Below are positions 33,901 to 48,900 of a stretch of 64,000 bases of DNA, piece by piece. Below the pieces are notes generated by a model. That model searched no databases. It worked only from the letters and a program-made list of their open reading frames with translations, and was not told where the DNA came from. The DNA is from Myoxocephalus aenaeus (taxonomy: Eukaryota; Chordata; Actinopteri; Perciformes; Cottidae), in NCBI GenBank assembly GCA_038501785.1, contig JBAMJR010000243.1, positions 496,001-560,000 of the forward strand, written 5' to 3'. Position 1 is the stretch's first letter, and each line of letters opens with the position of its first letter. Both the position numbers and the translations under genes were made by a program.

Positions 33901-36900
33901 CATTAATTGTAGGTAGACTATAAACAGGAACTATAAACATAATTTACAAAAAGGCAAATGGGCGTATGATAAGTTAGGTAATACAGATTGAGTGAACGTT
34001 GAACTGTTCCAATTTAGCACACGCAAATATACTTAAAGTTGTACTTAAATACTATTTAAGTACAACTTAAATATATTTAGTACAAAAGAAGTTGTTCCAA
34101 AATAGCACACTTTAAGTATACTTCTGATTAGTATACTAAAGTTAGTATTTTTTTTTTCCGCCTGCAAAGCAAAAGTGTCCCGCTCTGCACGGGTGTGTTT
34201 GTAAGTGCTGACTAACCAGCAGAGCTAGGTGGTTGTCCACCCAGAGGTGTATCCAACGACCTCTGCCTCTTCTCCCTGTCTTTATCTCTGTCTCGGCGAT
34301 GGTGGCAGCGGTGGTGGTGGTGGTGGTGGTGGTGATGGTGGTGGGGCCGGTCCTGGCTGGGTTTCTCCAGGGTGTAGTCCCTCAGGTTGACCTCCTGGGG
34401 TCGCTGTGGGGCCACAGTGGAGACTGAGCGCGTCATTGGACTGGCATCAGGAACAGTCTGAGGTAGAGAGACATGAGAGGCTCACTGACAATCATGTCTG
34501 ACAAAAGGTTTTCATCCAGCAATCCTACAGATCCAGCTTCATACAATGACTACAACTGCTCCTTGTTTACTCACTGACAGCACACACAGTTCTCACTCGC
34601 CCAGCCTCATGCATTTCTACTCCCATCCATCCACCAGATGCCCTAAGACTTTCCCATCTGTCATGAGTCTCATTACCCTGCTCACCTGTTTCCATTTCAA
34701 CAGCCTTGCAGTGTATATTCACTGATTCTCTACCAGATGGTCAGTGATGCTTATGCCTTTGCTTTCAAGACGCTTAAACCTGTTCCTGAAGCGCCCGTCC
34801 TGGATTTATTTCTCATCCTGTTGCCCCAAAAGTCTGCCTGACATCCAGCTTGAGTACATTTCCCATCACCCTACTTGACTTGTGTTGGTGTTGTGCTTGC
34901 TGACTCAGTGTCAGAGTTTACAGGGACAATTGAAGAAACCGAGCCATTGTTAACTAAATGAGTTCCACCTGTGTTCTTCCTACTATGATGAGTCAAAATG
35001 TGTGCTGAGTAAAAGGTGTGTGAAGAGTAGGCTGAAGTCTGGAAGCAGGACCCAGTTCATTCTTTAGGACTGCTCACTGAGACCCACTCAGAGGAGATAA
35101 TTACACAATGAGAACATTGTATTTAGTCTTTCATGTGATTAAAGACTCTGACTACTGAAAAGGAATAAGACATGATTTCAATATGTATTGTGTTTAAAAA
35201 AAATAATACTGTAATGCCATTAGTAAATTAGGACTACAGAACATGGCTCTAGACTATATTATATATCCAAGTATATTATGTTATATTGCTGAACATTATG
35301 TTACTACATCTCGCCTTATACTACAAGTATAAAACTACATTTTTCTTTTTTGATATCACCGCTGGTGGGTACCAAAGTCAGATATTCCCTGTAGTCCCGG
35401 ACCGGGAGCTGTGTTTTCAGGGAATTAGCTCCTGGTAGGTCCCCCAAGGCAAATTGGTTGCAGGGGAGGGACCAGACTTAGAGCGCTCCCCTGACCCTCC
35501 AGGAATGGACAAACAAGTTGCTGTGGTACCTCGCAGGAACAGAGAAACTGGGGCCCCGTCCTGGAGCGGAGCTATAGTGGGACATCTGGGAATCACACTG
35601 CTCAGCCTCCCTGGGAAATCTATATTTTAGTCCACTACTTTAGGACATTCACTTTGTTACTTCTCCCTTATTAAAAATATTCTTCATTGAATTCTGTACT
35701 TTTCTCTGATCATTATTGCATAAGACAAAATTATGCAGTGCATGACGCAGTGGAGACATTTTGGTATTTCTGGACAGAAGTCACTCCCTCTACTTCTATC
35801 AGCACAGTCTGCCTCTGTGACTTTCACAGATATCTAAAAGACCATATCACCCTTAACATTAAAGCAGGGCTCTTCAAATATAATTAGGATCATACGTCCC
35901 ATAGCAGCTGGGTTAAGTGTGGAAGCAAGAGGCCAAACTGAATCAATGAGGTTTCTCATGTCACCACAGCCTAAAGACAGATTTGAAAGAAGAACAGGTT
36001 AGAACAGATTTCATGTCCTGATCCTGGAAAGGCTGAGCTCAAATTCTGCAAAAGAGAAGCAATCTAGCAAGACTGACGGAAAAACTGTTGTGTATGAAGC
36101 TGGAGCCCCCGAGTTTAGATTGCATGGTACAGTTCCCATCATCACACTCCAGCAAGAGGACAACCAGCATTAATTCAATGTGCTAGAGGATTTCCTACCC
36201 TCTGTTCTACAAAGGTGAGAAAAATAACAAAATAGCAAATTAACAAGGGAACCGTCTGCCCTCATTCCTTTCATCCTTTTATTAATCCCCCACTTCTCAT
36301 TCTCTCCCCTCTACAGTAACCCAATTACCCTCTGCCCCTTTCACTGAATCTTGGACCCAAAGCCATTTGAAGCCACTATTATCTCTTCAGTTGGCAGCAA
36401 GAAAAAAACGATACCGGACAAAACTGGCAGCCTGCCAGAATCTAATCAGATTACTTTAGTGTCTTCCAGTGAGAGCATGCATGAATCGATCCTCAGCTTT
36501 CAGGAAATGAGGAGTTTATTGTATTTCATAGGATCTAGTGAAATATTAATTTAGAGTGTTTCAGCCTGCACTGGATAAATAGTTAATCCCAGCTCATACA
36601 TGTAAAAACCTTCTATGTGATGGTGTGCTTTGTTTTATTCTCAGTAATATAGGCACAGCAAACGTCTTCCTTAAGCCATGTTAGCTACATTTAACATATC
36701 TCATATTAAATAAAGTTCCAAATACAGCAGTGTGTTTGTCTTTGCAAGGTGAAATCAGATGTGTAGCTGTGGTCCACTGTCAAATAATTGGCAATCCTCT
36801 TCCCAGATGAAACAAAAAAATTAAAAAAGTAAACTTTGACTCCATATAAACATTTAAACACTAATAGCGCTCTCCTCTTTTAGTGACTTCTCCCTTAATC

Positions 36901-39900
36901 CAACAGTTTTTTTAATAAAAATTGTTCATTTCTGCTATTGTTAGCTACCGTACTTTAGCTTAGCAGCCAGCGATGGCTTCCCTCTCTATCTCTCCTGCTC
37001 GGCCTTACTCAGTGTGTCACATATTTAGCCATTCCTCTGCCTTCCTAAAGGATAACAGTACATGTAATAAGTGTAGTTTATAAACTAGGTTGGAAGCGAG
37101 GCTTAGTGAGTAGAAGCACGGCTCCGCACCATGGAAGCTCAGTCGTTAGCTACTTAGCCTTAAATTACACACCACCAACACAAGAGTGCAACAAAATAGA
37201 ATAAAGAAATGTTTAATATCAGGTATATCCCTCAAACCTGAAAATTAAAGCAAACATTGCGAAAGCTTGAAAGGATATGGCGTTCAGGTGGGGACAGAGG
37301 GAAGGAGTTCAAGTATCTTGGGGTCTTGTTCACCAGTGAGGGTAAGGTGGAGCGTGAGATCGATAGGCGGATCGGTGCGGCTGCAGCAGTAAAACAGGCG
37401 CTGTACCGGTCCGTCTTGGTGAAGAGGGAGCTGAGCCGGAAGGCGAAGCTCTCCATTTACTGGTCGGTCTACGTTCCAACCCTCACCTATGGTCACGAAC
37501 TCTGGGTCGTGACCGAAAGAACGAGGTCTCGGATACAAGCGGCCGAAATGAGCTTCCTCCGTAGGGTGGCCGGGCTCAGCCTTAAAGATAGGGTAAGGAG
37601 CTCGGACATGGAGTTGAGGCGCTACCTCTCATCTCGAAAGGAGTCAGCTGAGGTGGTTCGGGAATCTAATTTGGTTTTCCGGGCATGACCAACTGGTAGG
37701 AGACCCCGGGGAAGACACAGGACATGCTGGAGGGATTATATCTCCCGGCTGGCCTTGGAACGCCTCGGGATCCCCCAGAATGAGCTAGAAAGTGTTGCGG
37801 GTGAGAGAGAAGCTTGGGTCGGCCTGCTGGACCTGCTGCCACCACGACCCGACCCCGAATAAGCGGCTGATAATGGATGGATGGATGGATGGGACTTCTT
37901 CCTCCTCTATGTCTACTTTCGAGTTATGATAAAAAAGTGTTATGTTTTTAACACTTGTTAACGGACCTTTACTTGTATATCTCTTTTCTAGTCTTCGACC
38001 ACTCAAGGCACTTTAACACTACATGTCACCATTCACCCATTCACACCCATTCATACACTGATGGGAGGAGCTACCATGCAAGGTGCCACCTGACCATCAG
38101 GACTAACTAACATTCATACACCAAAGGCACAGCTACAGGAGACATTTGGGGTTAAGCGTCTTCCCCAAGGACACATTGACATGGACTAGTGGAGCCGGAG
38201 ATTGAACCTCCGATCCTCTGATTGAATGACGACCGTGCTCTAGCACTGAACCACACCTAAAAAGGTATTTAGTTTTTATGAACTAAAACAAACTGGGACT
38301 AAATACTATTTGCATTGTCTGAGACTTAATCCAAAATAGCGTGGTAAAGATGAGGTGTTACCTGCAGCTCAGCATTGAGTCGAGGCATAGAAGCTGCTCT
38401 GCTCTGGTTCTCCAGCCCTGAGCCAGGGACTGGGATCGTGCTGCTGGCACTGGTCTCCATCTTCCTCATCTCCACCGATTCCTGGACATACACACAAACC
38501 CAAAACCATTAGCATCATTAGGTGTGTGGTGATGGAGAAGACTAATTATTTCTTTATTTCACCTTAACAGCTTGAACCCTAGGATAACACTTAGGACTGC
38601 ATTAAGCGAAGCTTTTAATATAAAACATCTATGCAGGAAATGTTATTGACGGCTTGATAGCAATGTGAATTGAATTATTGAGTTTTTTGGTGGTAAACAG
38701 AAAAAGTCAGCTATTATTATTATTACAGTTATGATGATCAAGATTACCATTATTAGGATTATTTGTATTCTATATTGAAATCATTATTTTACATATATAC
38801 AGTATATACACCTAGGGCCAATTTAGAGTAACCAATTAATCTAAGCTGCATGGTCGGATATGGTCGTCGGATTTGAGGCCCCCAGTAGCTTCAGTGAAAC
38901 AGCGAAGCCAAAGGGTCAAGCTTTGTTCATACTCCAGCGTGGCACCATAGTTGCGCAGAGCTTGTTACAAAAATTCAGAGGTGCACAAGCAAGCGCTGCC
39001 TCATGCAGCTTCACTACAGAGTACAAAGTAAGCTTCAGACTTCGCTTGATGAGGCATTTGCCCGAGGCACTGCAGGTGACAGAAAAGGTGGAGCAACATT
39101 ATAAACGCATTAACAATCCACATATGCAAGGACATGGTCACGGTACATGTATTCAGTGACATTTGCCATATTTTAAATTCCTCAACTAGTCACCTAGCTT
39201 ACACGCATATTAAGTGTTGTGTTCGTTCTTAAAACTTTTACTCAGTAGTTACAATAACAGTTATTTAATTACATGTTTATAAACATTCTGTCACTTCACA
39301 TGACTGAGTCTCTAGAGACAAATGAAATGTGTTGTATATACACAGCTGTACGTCTCTACAACAATGAGTTCAATACATTTATGACATTCACAGCAAGTGC
39401 AACAAATGTGTCTGTCTACAGTACCTGCATGACGGCCGGGTCCGGTGTGTCCTCTGATGGGCCTCTGGACATAGTTCTCTTAGTCTTAGCTTGGGGCGCT
39501 TCCTTGGGTTTCTCCATCACCCAGGAAGACGATGCCTTGATGTTGTGGTCATAACCTGGCCTGTGTTGCAGCAGTCACAGCTCATCATTATAATAACGAC
39601 ACAGTGCAAACTTAGGTCAGAGGTTTACATTTTCAATTGGCAAAATGGAACTTCATTTGACAACTTGATAACATTTAATTTCCATTCCCAATGATGAATG
39701 GATGTGTATGCAACCTTGTAGAATAATGAATTAACCTTATAACCTTGTACTCCTAGTGGTTTGGGTGCAAACTTAAATTACTGTACAATAGCTATTTGTA
39801 CATTCTATGATTACATATTATTTCTAGCTTATGTTTTCTGTATTAAGAATCACATTTAGCAATGTGGGGGTTTTGTTACTGTGTTACGTTATTAATAAGC

Positions 39901-42900
39901 CTGTCACAATATATCATTTTTATATTATTGTCTTATCATACAATATATGGACATGACCTTGATAATTTTTTACATTATTGTCGTACAAGTCAAACATGTG
40001 CGCCTTGTTTTCGAGCCTGAGCAGCCAAATATGGATACAATCCAACCAGCACCCCCTGGCTTAAAAGCTAGCATATGTATGCATTTAAAAGTAGATTGCA
40101 ACGTTTGATGCCAAGTATTTGCACCCCTTTTCAGTCATTGAGAAAAAGGGTATTCACAATATGTTGCACACTTTAGAAAAAAGATATCTCAACATGTTTA
40201 CAGACACAGCAAACTCACACTCTACAACCACCACCACCAAACCACAGCTAAAGTCATGGGATCACTGAGGAAAGCGGGTAGGATGGTAGTAGCACGCTAT
40301 GTGTGATACCCATTGCCACATCTTGTGTCACCGTGAACGCGCACTTTATAGTTTCACCGCATGTTCCAGAAAGCGTTATTTTTGTATCAGAGCTGGTACA
40401 GCATGTTTACTGCCCATTACAGGAGGATTTGGTAGTCTATAATATTTATTAGTGAATATGGGCAGCTTTTATGTCAAGTGATTCAGAAGATGCTGAAGTC
40501 TGTGTTTTTACAACAAGGATGCTGCTACAGGCACAAGTGTGTATCTTCTCTTGTTGGTTCTTTTTGCAATGCTTGGAAATGTGTTGGTAAATGTAACCAT
40601 CCAGTTGACACCGTTCTTCTATTTGTCACTAATATTGTAATAATAAAAGATGACATCATACACATTATGGTCTCCTTTTCCACTGCTATGCTGACAACAC
40701 CAGAACCAGAAATAGCAGCCATTCTTTAAAAAAGCTCATCTCACACAGATATGTTGTGGAAAATAATAGCAATATTGAAATTGCTCCGTTTGCACATGCC
40801 ACTTTATACTCTAAAGTACTGTTATCTGTTTGTTGCTTACCATATTTATCTATTATTGCTTATTGTTTTGTTTTTTAATTATACATTCATTTAAATTATT
40901 TTTCACAGAGTCAAATTCCTTCTATGTGCAACGTACTAATACATGATTCTGACATCATTCTATTAGTCTTGAGTTTTTTCTTTGGGTAAGTCATGACTTT
41001 TCCTCTGGCGGAAAACGACTACATCTAAACCGAACTTTATCCTGGATGTAGTTTTTTTATGGTACCATAAATTTTAATTCCTGAAGTGTTGAACTTACAG
41101 CGTGCCTCCATTGTTGAGGGAGTTGGAGCTCGGTCTGGTCTGTGGCTGGGACTTGGCATGGGATTTGGGCTGGGGCTGAAGCATGCTGGGAGGCTCCACA
41201 CTGTTTAACATCATAGGCAGATCTTTCTCCTGCATGTGAGTCAGAGGCAGCAATGGCTTAAACAGAGCCCCGAGCTTGCACTATGGATGAGAGACGCAAG
41301 GCAACATGCTGAAGACATTCAGAGGCAGCAGGCAGAATATTATTGCACCAGCAGGGTCTCAATGCCACCCGGATGTAGAGACTCGGGCCAACATATTAAT
41401 TTCTCGCTGTCATGCTTGTAAGAGGTATATCTGTGTACATCTGTGTGAGTGTTTGTGTGTGCTGAAACAGACATGCACCTGTACAGTAGTCAAATGCAGG
41501 TCTATCTTAGGCTGTGGCTGCTAAGTGTGCCTTTGATAACAAACTACTGGGTACCTTTACACTGAAAACATTACATTGTCAAAGCTGTTGATGGATTTTA
41601 TAATCTACCAATGAATAGCTGGTGGATACAAAAACATGTTCTGCATGCAGGCATACAGTCAAAGCGTGTATCAGCCTGTGCAAGCATACTATATGTGGGT
41701 GCATGCATAAAGGTTTGCATTAGTACATCCATTGTGTCTGCGCTTCAGTGCGTGCGTGCGTGCGCAGTGTGCGTGCGCAGTGTGCGTGTGTGTGTGTGTG
41801 TGTGTGCAGTGTGCAGTGTGCAGGCAATCGTGGTGTAGATGTTGTACCTGGGAGACTGACGCGCCCTGTGGGTGCTGCTGCTGCTGCTGCAGCCTCTTCG
41901 CCCGATTCTGCTTATAGTAGTCGAAGATCATCAGGGCCGCATAAACCTTCCCTACAGTCAGTTCATTGGCTGAGGAGAGAAGAAATGATGTGAAGTCAGA
42001 TGACGGTACAGGAAAAGAACAGCGGAAAAGAGAAGAAGCACTTCATGCTGCATTGCTCTGCCCTAAAGAGGTCAGCATAGACATACGTGGCATGGTCATG
42101 CCTCATCTTGCCAGACTGGGGGTCATCCTGCTACCTGGAAGCCTAAGGCAGGTCGTCTGCTTTCTTTTTGCCACCGATCTCTTCGGATTGAAGAAGAAAA
42201 AGCTTGAGGCATCCTTATCCTTAGGCTGGAGGAAGCAAGACCTTATAAGAGATCCCCTCACCCTCTCCTGCAGGAAGAAGCTCATCTCCAACATTTCTCC
42301 TGCAGCAGTTGACACGAGTCAATATCCCCGATATTGGCTTCAACCTCCTGAACTGCTACCTCGGTCTGAGTAGTGGAATGGGAGGTGTACGGCTGGCAAA
42401 ACACAAATGTGTGCTTTACCTACCTCCCACCGCAGCTTCAAAAAACTAAAATCAGCTTTTTTATTTTCCACTGCTGCCAAACCCCTTAATAAACTCGGAC
42501 AGAAAACACTGTCTTGCCGCAGCTTGTTGTTAAAGAACCAGTATGACTTAACCCTTTCACCTGACAACATGATCAGATCTAGAATGACAAGGTGGTGGTC
42601 AGTGAAGCCAACTGGATTTATATTGCTGTAAAATAATATGAGCTGAGACTTTGAGTAATGCACTATAGATCCTGTCTGTAATGCACTCACCCTGTTATTG
42701 CTGACCCTCACCCATGTGTATTGTGTGGATTGTGGATGTTTCACTCCAATCGTCTATCAGGTGTGCGATGACACTCTGAAGGCTGTGAGATGACTGTGGA
42801 TTGGGTTCCTCACTTGTCCTGTCTAGAGTGCAGTTAGAATCACCACCAATAATGAATTGATCCTGATGATTATTCCTTCATTTTTTAGCATGGTTTGAGG

Positions 42901-45900
42901 CATATAAATTAGCAAAGCAGAAATAGAGCTGACCCTGACAATCAGCAACCAACCCTTCATCCCCTCAGTAGAGGACAAGACATTTGCCTTCACAGTTGTT
43001 CTAAACAGAACAGCTACCCTGCACTAATACTAGTGGCATGGCACACTATCCATCCCACCATAAGCCCCAATCCCACTCGTCTAACATAATAGTGTGTGTC
43101 TCTTGCATAAACCAAACATCAACCTCTTATTTTTAGAGACTTGTGCCTGTCTCTCCCACCATTGATGTTTAATGACCCAATTTGAAGGCTTCGCATGGAG
43201 AGATCAGAGAAGAGAAACAGACAAGATAAAACAAGCAGAGATCTGAGTCAGATGCAGTATCTGGTAGTGAAACCTGCAACAGAATCACAGAGTCATAGTC
43301 CATGTCTTCTCCACATGAAGTTCTAGTGTAAGTTCAGTCAGGATGACTTGTGTGCTTAGGCTTGTAGTTTATTTCTCATACATCTGCCAATCACTCCTCA
43401 TGCATGCTCACTCATAATTTCCTTGCTGTCATGGTTCGGGGCTGTCAATCATGATATCAGCTGTTTAGATCAGATGTTCTCTAATCAATAGCACAACGAA
43501 ACAATTACATTGTTAGCCTATACTCTTGCTGCGGTCTCTTTTTACATATGATTGTCTCTCTACCTTTAGTATGTTCATGCTGCCATTACGCACCTCTCCA
43601 CCTCCCCATCTCCGCCCAATCTTCGCAGATCCATGAGCTTCATCAACTCATCATTCTATCAGCCTCAGCACCACCACCACCAGTGTTGGGACTGGGGTTT
43701 ATTTTGATGCTGCTCAGGGCAGATGCCCCTCAATTACAAATCTCCCTGTAGAGTCCCTGATAAATAATGTGCGTTGTATCAGCTGAGGCAGACCTTTCAA
43801 GAATACAGCAACTACTTTAGTCATTCTTGATGCAAAGGATCGTGTCCTCACTGCTCACCAGCAGCCAACAAAACCTCCTCCACAGTGACCGGACTATCTC
43901 CTCCCAGCCGGATAGACGAGGTGGCATCTCGGAGGACCGAGAGCAGAGAGGACAGGAGAGATCCTTCTGCTGACTCACTCCTTCCTTTTTGATCTATCTC
44001 TATTTACCTGCTTGTCTCCTTAATGATTACTTTAAAAAAAGAACTTCTTACAGTGATTTGATTAATTAAAATACATTCAAGGTAAACAAAAGCATCTTGA
44101 CGGAAATAGCTAACATGTCATTCAGATTAGTGTAGTTTGACTTACTATTTGCATTTGATCTAAGGATTGGTTTGCTGTTACACAACATGGAACTTTCCAA
44201 GGAAGCCACAAGTTTTTGTTGTAAACACACTGTAAAATTAGTGCCATGATTTAATAAAATGCCCCCACAGATATTGTGTAGTATTATCCTACACAATAAT
44301 AACCATTATAGTTGGGCTAAAACACCATCCTCAGCTTCCATGTACCCTACACTACACTGATGTACACATAACAAGCCTTTTTATTTTGTGTTGTGAGTAC
44401 ATTTCAGTTACTTTTGTTAAACAAATCCCTTTGAGGAATCTGTGAAACGTAAGAGTTCAATATGTAGATAATGGTGACATGCTTACGTTTATGTGGTGTC
44501 ACCAACAGATCCATGGTCTTTTGAGAGAGACTGGGCCACACTGTAGACAATTCCTTCTTTAACTCAGCGTCAGATAAGCGCTGCGCTACCATGCCTGGAA
44601 ATCCACAGAGAGACACTTTAAACCTAGTTTATTAAAACACATCACCATATACAGTTGTTTTTTTTAAAGGGGGGAAAAGACTAAAACCGGTAACATCTTC
44701 CAACTGATGTATGACACAAAGCAAGCAAGGCAGTAAATCAGTTGTTCCTGAGGTGAGGCGCGAGGAGACATCCTCATTAAAAGTGCAGATAGAAACTATG
44801 ATGCCAGAAGAAAAACTTCAGCAGCCCAGCACAAAGCCTTCTAATGAGGACAATGGAAGCACGATCTGCTTATTTCTAGCTCTGAGAACAATACATAGCA
44901 GATGGGTTTGTGTCGGTCTGGCTGGGACTGGCTGGCCGCTAAAGGTACCATTTTATATAACATAAACTTTCAAGGCATTTTTCATTAATTTGACATTAAT
45001 TTGTTGTGTGGTAACATTTTAAATGCACTGCAAAAACTGGCCTTACTTGTTACAGTTGCAATGTTGAACTATCTGTCCAAACCTTTGATAGCTTTTTAGT
45101 TTTCCATATATTGTCAATCATATGGATGATATGATATGGATTCCCTAGGTAGCCTCTAAAATGACTTCAATAGATGGACAATAAAGCCCTTATGTGCAAA
45201 GGCACATGCAGAGTTTAGCAGAAAATGCTCTTGGTAGGTCCAGAGTTAGTCAGGTCACCGAAACTCTGAAATTGGCCGTTACTCCTGTATTTTCTTTTGT
45301 CAGTTAAGAAAAAAAAAAACTCAACACAACTTTGACTGGCTTGTTCTGGTAGATCTACATTTTTTTTCTTCTCAAACCAACATTATTAATATGTTGTATT
45401 TTCTAAGGATGTAAAACCAGAACATTACTCTATTCTAGTCATTTTTATTATCTTCTATTCTAATGAGGTGTGGTGTGTTTTACTGACCTGAGGCCAGTTT
45501 GATCTCTAGGGCAGTACGAATCAGGGCCATCAGGGTGGAGGTGAAATGGACACTGTTGTCATCAGCGATTGGCATGTTCATTTTGACGAGGCGCTGAGGA
45601 GAGGAGATGAGTGGTGACAGAGATTTTAGATGACCCAGTAGCACCCGGCCCCATCACCACAGACAATTCACCCAGAGAAATCCATCTGTGTGCTGCAGAT
45701 ATTCAAAATCCTCTATGGCTTCAGTCTCTAAGCATAAAGTACATTAAAGGTTCTTTAGTAAATTTTGTTGAAAATGTGCAAGTTGGGCCATATCCCATGT
45801 TACTGAGACAAAGTTCAGCACACAAAAAGCCTTCTCTACTAGTACGCACAGAGGAGACAAACTAGACATTCACATTCACTGCTATTGGCTACAGTATGCA

Positions 45901-48900
45901 CTACGCTGCAAGTCAAAGTGCACTGGTGCAAGACTGACATTGAGCGAAAAAATGTGGAGTAGGCATGTAACGCATAACCATGAAGGTGCATCGACAGTGG
46001 CAGGAGCTCGACTCTGTGGTTTCTATCCTAACAATCATCAGCTTGCAGTTGAGGGGGTTGAGGATGCTGTACATAAAAAGTGGCAGCTAGCAATAAATAA
46101 TGTCCATTCCACAAAGCCTGGGCAGCCTTAGCAGGAAGACGTGGTTCATATAGAACTAATGGCACCAGTAGAAGCACATAGAATGCTGAGGGATTGTTAT
46201 TGTAAGAGTTGAGCTCCCCTGAACACAAAAAACATTCACCTACATGTGCTATCAGTGGCAGTGCAGAAAGTAAGAACGATCCATCAGAATGAGACAGAGA
46301 TGAAAAGATGAGGGTAAAACTCAAACACACGTACAACCACGGCAATTTGCATGTGGTCATACATTCACCAAAACATACATACATACAACTGCAAGTTGCC
46401 CAATTAGAAAGACAGCAGTATAGACCAACGTGATCTCACAGAAATACGTGAAATCACTACAGTTTCTTAACAGCGCAGTAATGTGTAAAATGACATACCA
46501 TGGGAACAATTTAAAGTTAGGTCTAGGCAACAAAACAAAATGATTACCGTAAGTCATGGAAATAAAACGTCCTTTTGTTAAAACAAATCATTTTGTCATG
46601 TTACTTCTTATGTATTCTGTGTCATTTGAAATAACTCCGGGGACACCAACACTGATCTCATGGGTGAAAGTCCCCATGTTTGACCCACACTCTTCCCTAT
46701 CCTGACTTACTTTTGTTGAACTTGGGAATTTGTGTGTCCCCCAACAAAAGAATCCTAATTTACTTTGGATTGACAGTGTTTCCGGGGTTTTGGCACATCA
46801 TTTTAACCCGTATGTGCCACAAAAACGTCACCTGCTGGCCGTTGTTACTTCATTTATTTCTGTGAGAGCATGCTGATTCAAAAGACAAGTGTTTTAGACC
46901 AAATGCTTGTCTAAAAATTGAATTGAATGAGATCTTATATTGAATGAAATCTTATATCTTACTTAAATTAAAACTTTACAGCCATATTGTTTCCACATGG
47001 ATTTTAAACGAGCACCATTTAAACTGGTATTATTATCTCCATTCTGCTTACATTGTGAGTAGATCTCAACATGCATTATTAGGTAGGACGGAGCCTGTGG
47101 ACTTGTCAACTAACATGGTGAATCTCAACAGAAATGTCAAGGGGTCACATGACAGATGAAGGCATTAAATACCCCCAGAACAGTGCACAACTTCTGAATG
47201 TCAAAAACAAATTACTTTTGTAATAACAGAATTTCAACATATGAGTCGAAGGCAATTTACAAAGTCTCAAAACGTTTTATTTATATAATTTCCATGATAG
47301 TCTATTGGCCATATTATATTATATATTATATTGGGCTGTTCTGTAGCCCTGCTAGTTTCTCTAGTTAAGTACTGATTCTGTCCTTGTGCTGTTCCAATAA
47401 AATCTAAATGTAATTGCTGGGGATCAATAAATGCTTTTCTCAACTTCTCTTCAGCAGGCTAATGTTCCCTCTACTTTAAGAAGCTACTTTGAGTCCCTGG
47501 AGAAGCTTGCTAGGACTACTGCTAGCTTAGCTGCCTCTGGCCATCATGTGACCTTCAATATCTTTCAACTTGTTGAACACATCTTAAGAATGTGATCACG
47601 GAGAGCCAATGTCATTTCCTTCTGGCTGAGATCTGATCGCAATGTAGCAAGACCACCGCGAGATGTGATGATGGTGATCGCATTGACGGACTACTTTTCT
47701 TGGTCCAGATACAGATCACTTGTTATTATCAGGTGGATTTTGCCAAAAATAAAGAAAAATGTAAAATAAAAAAATCCCATTGACATATTTGCATTAATGC
47801 TGTGCAGCACGAACATTCTAATACAAAAACAGATGCACGCAGTAGTACACACACAGAAATATGTCTAACATCTAGCAGTGGATAGACCATGATGAGGTGA
47901 CAGAGGGAATGGCAAAGACAGAACCACAAAGTGAAAAGCACACAGAGAAAGTATTGCTCCCACAGAAAAGCGACACACACACACACACACACGCACGCAC
48001 ACGCACGCACACACGCACGTAGACCTGGCTGTTTATTTTTCTTCTGGAAAAAAGTAATGTGACAGGGGCGTGACGAATCAGTTTCCAAACGTATCCGTTT
48101 TCGGTGCTATAAAACTCTGGCGTAGTGTGAACGCTCAGTGTAAATGTAGCAAAAGATATGCGTTTTAAAATGGAAACGTAGTAGTGTGGAAATGGCCTTA
48201 GTTAAGCTCCATGTAAATATAATTAGTGATTGGTATTAGCCGACACAAAGGAACAGTAAAGACAGGAAAGATGAGTTAGGGGCTTAAATATATATATATA
48301 TATATATAAAATAGCAGAGCACGAGCAAAACAAACTGAAGAAACGAGGGACCACTGCAGAGCACAGACATTGCCTTGAGTTCACGCCAATGATAAAGATA
48401 GATTGTTGAGCAAAGGTAAGAAGGTGGAGGAAGAGGAGGGTCTACCTTGTAGGCGACTCTTGGTGGACATTTCTTTCCCAAACCTAAGGGTGGGGACATG
48501 TGGAGCAGCATCTGATACATATCGAGGTACTTGATACGGCCACTTCACAGGGTAAGAAATAAAAAAAAATGAAAAAATGCAAACAGAGGAGAATGGGGAG
48601 TTAGAGAACGAGGAGGGGAACAAAGGGCAGAAACCAACAAAAAAAGAGAATAATGGACAGAAAAAAACAGAAATCTGTTGTTAATAGATTTCTGAGAGTG
48701 AGATGTGAGGTGGATGTCATCCTCGGCCTCTTGGCGGGGCACAGGGATGCATCAATGTGGAGCTCAGGATCCCTGACAGGAAACATGGAATGGTAAAGAG
48801 TGAGTTTGGTAGGAGAAGAGAGGAGGGCAGCGAAAAGGGGAGGATGGCTTGACCCAACACACAGAATGCTGATGAGAGGAAAGATAAATGACAGCATTGT

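Larger units (their letters stand above)
34458..38361. other. CACNA1B intron with repeats
   Basis: Holds the Rex3 tail (37238) and a SINE (37966). The stretch 35350-35640 is locally GC-rich and repeat-like (ACCGGGAGCTGTG, GGCCCCGTCCTGGAGCGGAG), but its family was not recognised. The rest showed nothing. Confidence 0.5.

Noticed and set aside
41689..41931. Frame mixing the IQ exon and His/Thr repeats as one protein
   Set aside because: The His/Thr part is read-through of the GT microsatellite past a good splice donor.
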